Shown piece after piece: positions 59,239 through 64,000 of a stretch of 64,000 bases of DNA. The position numbers were made by a program, and so were the translations under genes. The notes under the pieces are model-generated. The model did not search any database and had not been told where the DNA came from. It saw only the letters and a program-made list of their open reading frames with translations. Source of the DNA: Sitta carolinensis (Eukaryota > Chordata > Aves > Passeriformes > Sittidae); assembly GCA_032173965.1 (NCBI GenBank), contig CM063283.1, positions 85,394,243-85,458,242 on the forward strand, given 5' to 3'. Numbering within the stretch: the stretch's first letter is position 1; every line of letters begins with the position of its first letter.

Positions 59239-62200
59239 TGTATCCACTTAAAAGATTTTTTGACATGAGATAGAATGCATCTTTTTTTAATTAGATGTGG
59301 ATATAGAACCCTCTGACCGAATTTGCTACTTGGTAGTTGAAATCAAGTAGTTTTAATCAACCCTGTTCTTTCTGAAACACCTAAGGAATATCCCATCATT
59401 TCTCCCACAGACTTCTTCTGTCCTACTAGTGGTCACTGATGCAGTTCCCAAGGATCACATATCACATGTGATGATCTCAGAGTCAGTCAGTGCTTGTCTC
59501 CTTATTGACAGCACCCATATGGAAAGATGCACCTGAACCATCCCAAGAGACTGATAGCTCACTAGGGTTTCCCATGCAACAACACTACATGGATGCCACT
59601 TTATGGCCATAATGCTGCAGAGAGGTCCTAACCATCTTTTTGGTCCTCAAATGTCGGCTGCAGCCTTACTGGATGTGTCTTCTGATACCTTATGACCATT
59701 TCTGTGCCTCCACCACTGCCTTGATGTTGCAGCTCTTTAATTTACCCTGTCCTTTCTCCACTATTACAGCTTTGAGAGTTCATTTGCTCCAGGCAATGGA
59801 GAGCTAGCACAACAGTGTGACATGAAATGCAGTGTTAGGCTGCTCGTACCAACTGTGGATGTCCTGCTCCAGTCCAGCAGCACGGTCTGCATGTGTTTAT
59901 CTCTTCAGTTTGCCTTTTCAGTACATTTTCTTGGCAATCTTGACAGCTGCTTCTGCTTCAACGCTAAACTGGGGAAGATGCTGGAAGGCACCACATGGCT
60001 GAAGCCTGATGACGCTGTACACTTCTGACATGCAGACTAAGGGCCACTGTCCACAACAACTCTTTCTGCAGTCCTCCTTCTCCCAGTCAAACTCAGCCTT
60101 ATGGCCATCAGTGATAGAAATTGCTGCTTTTTTATATAAGGGATCATTTCGCAGCCGTCAACAAAAGCACTCTGCATTCATTAAGGCAGGAGGGGAAAAA
60201 CGAAGACGAGACAAGCTGTGGGGTTTTGTTTAACCTTGCTCCTCAGGGACACCAGCCTCCTTACAGCCACCAACCAATAGACCAAGTGCTAAGTAGCTCA
60301 AAGCAAGATGGCTCCCTCAGGGAACCAATGGAATATTTACACAATGAGGATGCTGACAGCCTGTCTGTATTAATACCAGTTAAAACAAAACTCGAGATTT
60401 GCTTATAAAGCACAGGTTGGCAATTTAGAGGAGTGAGCTGATAGTATTGAAAAATAAAGAGAAAACAGAAAAAAAGAGAGGCACTCGAAACCAGTTTTTG
60501 CTGAAACACTGATAAATATCACTAGATTTCAGGGCCCATGGCAGACTGAGAAAATGAACTGAAAAACTGCACTTGTTCAAAAATTAGCCCGGGACAATTT
60601 CTTGTGCAGAAAGACCTATATCCCTAGCAGAGACCTAATGATTCAGCAGCCATTGTCACTGCTCAAGGAAGAGTCCTTTGCACCTGTCAAATGACATTAG
60701 CCATAATCCTCATAAATATCTTTACCAGCAACAACTCTGTTGTGGGTGTGGGTGTGAAGGCCCTTCTCTGACACCCTGCCTGTCACTCAAGAATACTCTC
60801 CTTTTCAACACTGTGCTCAGCATTACCTTCAGGGGAAGAGGATTACATGCTAGAGATGGCAGGGGACACTCTTAGAGAAGGTGCATAAATGACTCATAAT
60901 TTTAAACAACTCTGCTACGAATATAGCAAAAACTCTGTTGTGCAACTGCCCTGTCCTTTGCAAAAGAGGAAGGTCTTTACACCAAGACACACCAATAGAA
61001 GCCATTAGCTTAGGCAAAGATATTTTTTCTGGGTTTCAGTTAAGTTACTGAGACGAGAAGAGCAATCTGCTTCAACTGGGTATTTTTATCTGTTGAGCTC
61101 CAAAAATGTTAAACTTATATTGAACATAAGAAAAGACAGACAGAGCTTTAAGAAGATCTTGTTTCAAATAAATGAACAATGCTACCAGAAATATGAAGTA
61201 CTGCATTTTGAAAGATGCATTTTGAATATTGCATTTCAGTTCCCCTGTCAGTCAGGGATCCTTCATGGGGAAAAGTTGTTTATAATTTTAAGGCAGTATT
61301 AAATCATTATTTTTTCTTCTTTTATTAAAAAATTATTCTCTTTTGTATGCCTACAAATGAAAACAATATGCATAAATACTTTATGGGCTAAAGGTCTATA
61401 ATTCTGCCACACACTTATCTTTATTTTGCATAGCGATTTGTGGTTTTTTCCTCCCAATTGCTGCAAGTCATTATATGGTTTTTATGTTGCCTAGACAATC
61501 TTACAGATTTTTAAATTTCCATCTTCTGTTCTGCTTTAAAACTGGTATCATCATAATGGCAATATTTTTTGTTTCAAATCTGGGTCATATGCGTCATATG
61601 GAATGTGCTCTATGATTAGCTTACTCACTCTAACCTTTGCACTGTTGAGTACTCTGTACTCTGGTAAAAACACCCTGGACCTTCACATGCTGTGAAGACA
61701 GCAAGATGACAGCACAAATCTACAATCAGTTTTGCTCCATTTCAGGTAGGAGGACACATTTCATAAGGTACAGGTAAAAGGTCACATCTAGTGAGATCCT
61801 TTATCTCTCATCCCTTACATCCCCCCAGTCAGAAGAGATGAGGTTGGTTTGCTTGAAACTAATGACCTGCCTTGAAATGTGACGTTTAATTCATGCTGTC
61901 TAACTCTGGGGTGTGTGAGAACAACTCAGCTCTGAGGTCCCAACACTTGTGTCTTAACTGAAGAAGAATGCCCAGCTGTGTAACACCCTTTGCTTAGATT
62001 TTTAAGCACCACCTAGTGCTTTGACTTCTAGTAGAAAAGTATGTATGTAGGCAGAAAGGAGGCATCAACGTGCTCTAGAAATCTCTCTGTTCACTGGGGG
62101 GATCAGAATCGTGAAGTCCTGAGCCTTGAGGGACACAAGTGCCCTACAGTTAGGACACAGACCAAATGAGGACAGAGTAAAAAGAGGAGTTGACATAAAA

Positions 62201-62599
62201 GGTGGAAATGATAAAAGGCATAGGTGGACTTCCAGATGAACACAGATGGAAAAGACATGAAGGCTTAGCTGAGAGAAGAATGGGTCACAGAGTATTCCTG
62301 CAGAAGTCAACTGGATGTTGCCATTTGACCTTTCTTGCAATACCAACCTAAGAAGACAGCTGATGACATCGAAGAGAGATTTAAACTGTGGCATTCACTG
62401 TCACAAAGTAATAAGAAAAGCCTGGAGCATAGGAGGATTAAAAAGGGACAGGATCTTTATACAGGTAATGAGAACAAATTCTATTACCTTAGTTGGCAAA
62501 CACAGTTTTCTTAATGAGAAGTATAAGGCCTCACATTCCAGTGTATAAAGCACCTAGAAACCTCAAGACTGACAAAGCAGTGCTCCCCATCAGCAGGCC
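59239..62599. other. Unique sequence, no gene seen
   Basis: 60270-60330 contains two CCAAT words (60274 and 60325) and AAGATGGC (60305, YY1-type), a weak promoter-like set without other support. 61280-61600 is AT-rich. A minus-strand 109-codon frame at 62065-62394 is unrecognised. Confidence 0.4.
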
Positions 62600-62700
62600 A
62601 TTTTAAAACTCAGTGCCTTGCCTTGAGCCCAGAAGCAGGAAGCTGGACTGGAGGGATAGCTGGTCTTGGCCGGAATGGCAGTTCTTACATTTCAGTGTTT
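62600..62700 (+). mobile_element. Ancient CR1/L3-type 3' end
   Basis: CTGGACTGGAGGGATAGC, then TGGTCTTGGCCGGAATGGCA and GTTCTTACATTT (62643-62692), parallel the old amniote CR1/L3 3' end, which typically reads as GGAC..GATGGACC..TGGTCTGACCCAGTATGGCAGTTCTTATGTT in pieces. Diverged but in the same order and spacing. Much older than the avian CR1 copies in this window. Confidence 0.5.
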
Positions 62701-63106
62701 ATATGTAAAAAGTAACAGCTCAGTTATAACCAAAACAAATTTAAGTGAGATAAGTTGATAAAACAAATCCAATCATAAAGAAGAGAGAAAGTATTACATG
62801 TATGCAGTAAATTCTTGTACAGAAAGAAAATAAATAAACCCAGTTAAAGTAAATACAGGCCAGTAAAACTGAATAATGTCCAAAGTGTTCAGATATAATT
62901 CTCACAAATGAAGGTGTCTTTCTGTTCCAGCAGCCTGTGCTGATGCACACTGAGTACAATATTTTCTCCAGCAGCAACAAGCAATTGTCACAAGACCATG
63001 AGGCATTCTTCTGATTTTTCTAAAATCTTTAAAGCAGCAGGTCTGGCCTCGGTAAAAACACTCTTAGCCACAGAATACTGCTTCCCCAGCCAGTGCAGAT
63101 TGCTGC
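62701..63106. other. Unique AT-rich sequence
   Basis: Nothing recognised. Confidence 0.5.
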
Positions 63107-63165
63107 AGAGCCTTTGACGTCAATGGAGCCATACTGATTTATACCAGCTGAGAATATTTCTGCTC
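63107..63165. mobile_element. Possible ancient amniote repeat fragment
   Basis: The words GACGTCAATGGAGCCATAC and GATTTATACCAGCTGAGAAT resemble a motif (TCAATGGAG..., TTTACACCAGCTGAG) that recurs widely in bird, crocodile and turtle genomes. Family assignment is uncertain. Confidence 0.4.
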
Positions 63166-64000
63166 AGTGAAAATCTTCAGTACGATGGTGTGCCCTCTAA
63201 CTAATTTTATTAATTCTTATGTTTATTCTCAAGCCTGATGCTACTGCTTGAATGTGAGAAGGAATCATTGATATTTAACTTTACAGCTCTTGAAACCCAT
63301 TTGTTCACATTTTCTGAGTTGTGAAATAGGTTTCACTCTGTTCCCTAATCAGCTCAAACAAATCTGGAAAAGAGCAGAACTAGGTGCTGTTATCTATATT
63401 TGCTGGCTTACCTTGCTTCTTCTTCTTAACTTACAACTGAAAAATATCTGTGTCCTCTCCCCACCCTCTGCTTTAAAGGCAAATTTGCAAGTCACTCATC
63501 CAGGATATAAGCTCAGTCCTTCGGGGATTCTAGCTATATTTTATCATTATGAATATTTATTATTTGCTCTTTTTAGACTAATTAATCGATCTAAATTAAC
63601 TTAAATTTGTGCATCGTTTTCACTGTCCAGTTCGTCATCTTGAGCTGCAGTTATCATACACCACAGGAATCTTCAACAAGCTACTGCTGTACATGTCTGA
63701 ATAAAATGGCATAATCTGAACAATTAAATCTTGGAAAAGGACCTAGAACAAGGTGGTGAAATGATATAACTGTTTGTAACTAGTAAAAGGCAACATTTTC
63801 AAATTGAATTTATACTGTATTCCCTCATAGTTTCCTTCTGATCACTCTCTCATGTAACACTGGGTGTAAAATAAAATGTCTTTGTGAAAAAAATATTTAA
63901 AATAGTGTCTTCTGACAGCAATCTGAAACTTCAGTTTGTCAGCTCTCAAACTGAGTAAGTGTAGCCCTTAGCTGTGAACAAATTACACTGTAGATTTGTA
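63166..64000. other. Unique AT-rich sequence to the window end
   Basis: Plus 63290-63604 is open for 104 codons with a hydrophobic middle but no recognised family. No repeat identified. Confidence 0.45.

Noticed and set aside
60274..60329. CCAAT, YY1-type AAGATGGC and CCAAT as a promoter
   Set aside because: Short words in ordinary sequence, no CpG enrichment, and no transcript evidence.
1..64000. CRISPR array, prokaryotic operons, tRNA or rRNA genes
   Set aside because: No regularly spaced repeats, no bacterial gene organisation, and no recognisable tRNA or rRNA sequence; the window is vertebrate nuclear DNA.

Overview
The window looks like non-coding nuclear DNA from a bird. It has truncated CR1 LINE copies in both orientations and carrying the usual CR1 3' end, which reads as a short ATTCTRTGATTCT-type tail. 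It also has one solo-LTR-like element of avian ERVL type, scattered homopolymer runs and microsatellites, and few interspersed repeats overall. CR1 also occurs in crocodilians and turtles, but the CR1 variants seen here and the low repeat density fit a bird best. I cannot name the species or locus.

I recognise no host protein-coding gene, tRNA, rRNA or known small RNA. Nearly all open frames are short, lie in low-complexity DNA, or belong to CR1. The window is therefore best read as a gene desert or part of a very large intron.

Layout. 1-11.8 kb is AT-rich unique DNA with a hairpin (244-277), an A/C-rich tract (4.34-4.44 kb), a 40-bp-period duplication (7038-7101) and weak traces of ancient repeats. 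A minus-strand CR1 lies at 11.8-12.3 kb. 12.3-29.4 kb is unique DNA holding conserved-element candidates (14.9, 22.8 and 23.7 kb), a GC/CpG-enriched patch (16.4-17.0 kb), the strongest CpG cluster (18.87-19.45 kb), a (CA)14 microsatellite and several poly-A/T runs. A minus-strand CR1 with internal deletions (29.45-29.95 kb) is followed by the LTR-like element (~30.26-30.61 kb). 30.6-48.7 kb is unique DNA with A/C-rich tracts (32.6 and 43.2 kb), a 161-bp pure pyrimidine run (34.64-34.80 kb) next to the longest open frame (34.89-35.58 kb), and a near-perfect 44-nt hairpin (36106-36149). The largest CR1 copy, with reverse-transcriptase remnants, is at 48.74-49.74 kb on the minus strand. 49.7-64 kb is unique DNA with further conserved-element candidates, a small CR1 tail (54.6 kb), a plus-strand CR1 (58.46-59.12 kb) followed closely by an AT microsatellite, and traces of older amniote repeats (62.6 and 63.1 kb).

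No set of genes acts together here. The plausible function is cis-regulatory: AT-rich blocks with homeodomain and PBX/HOX-like words, and the CpG cluster. These calls come from sequence texture, not from measured conservation. I did not find a convincing new biological system. The items most worth checking are the 36.1-kb hairpin, the CpG cluster at 18.9-19.4 kb and the 34.9-kb open frame beside the pyrimidine tract.
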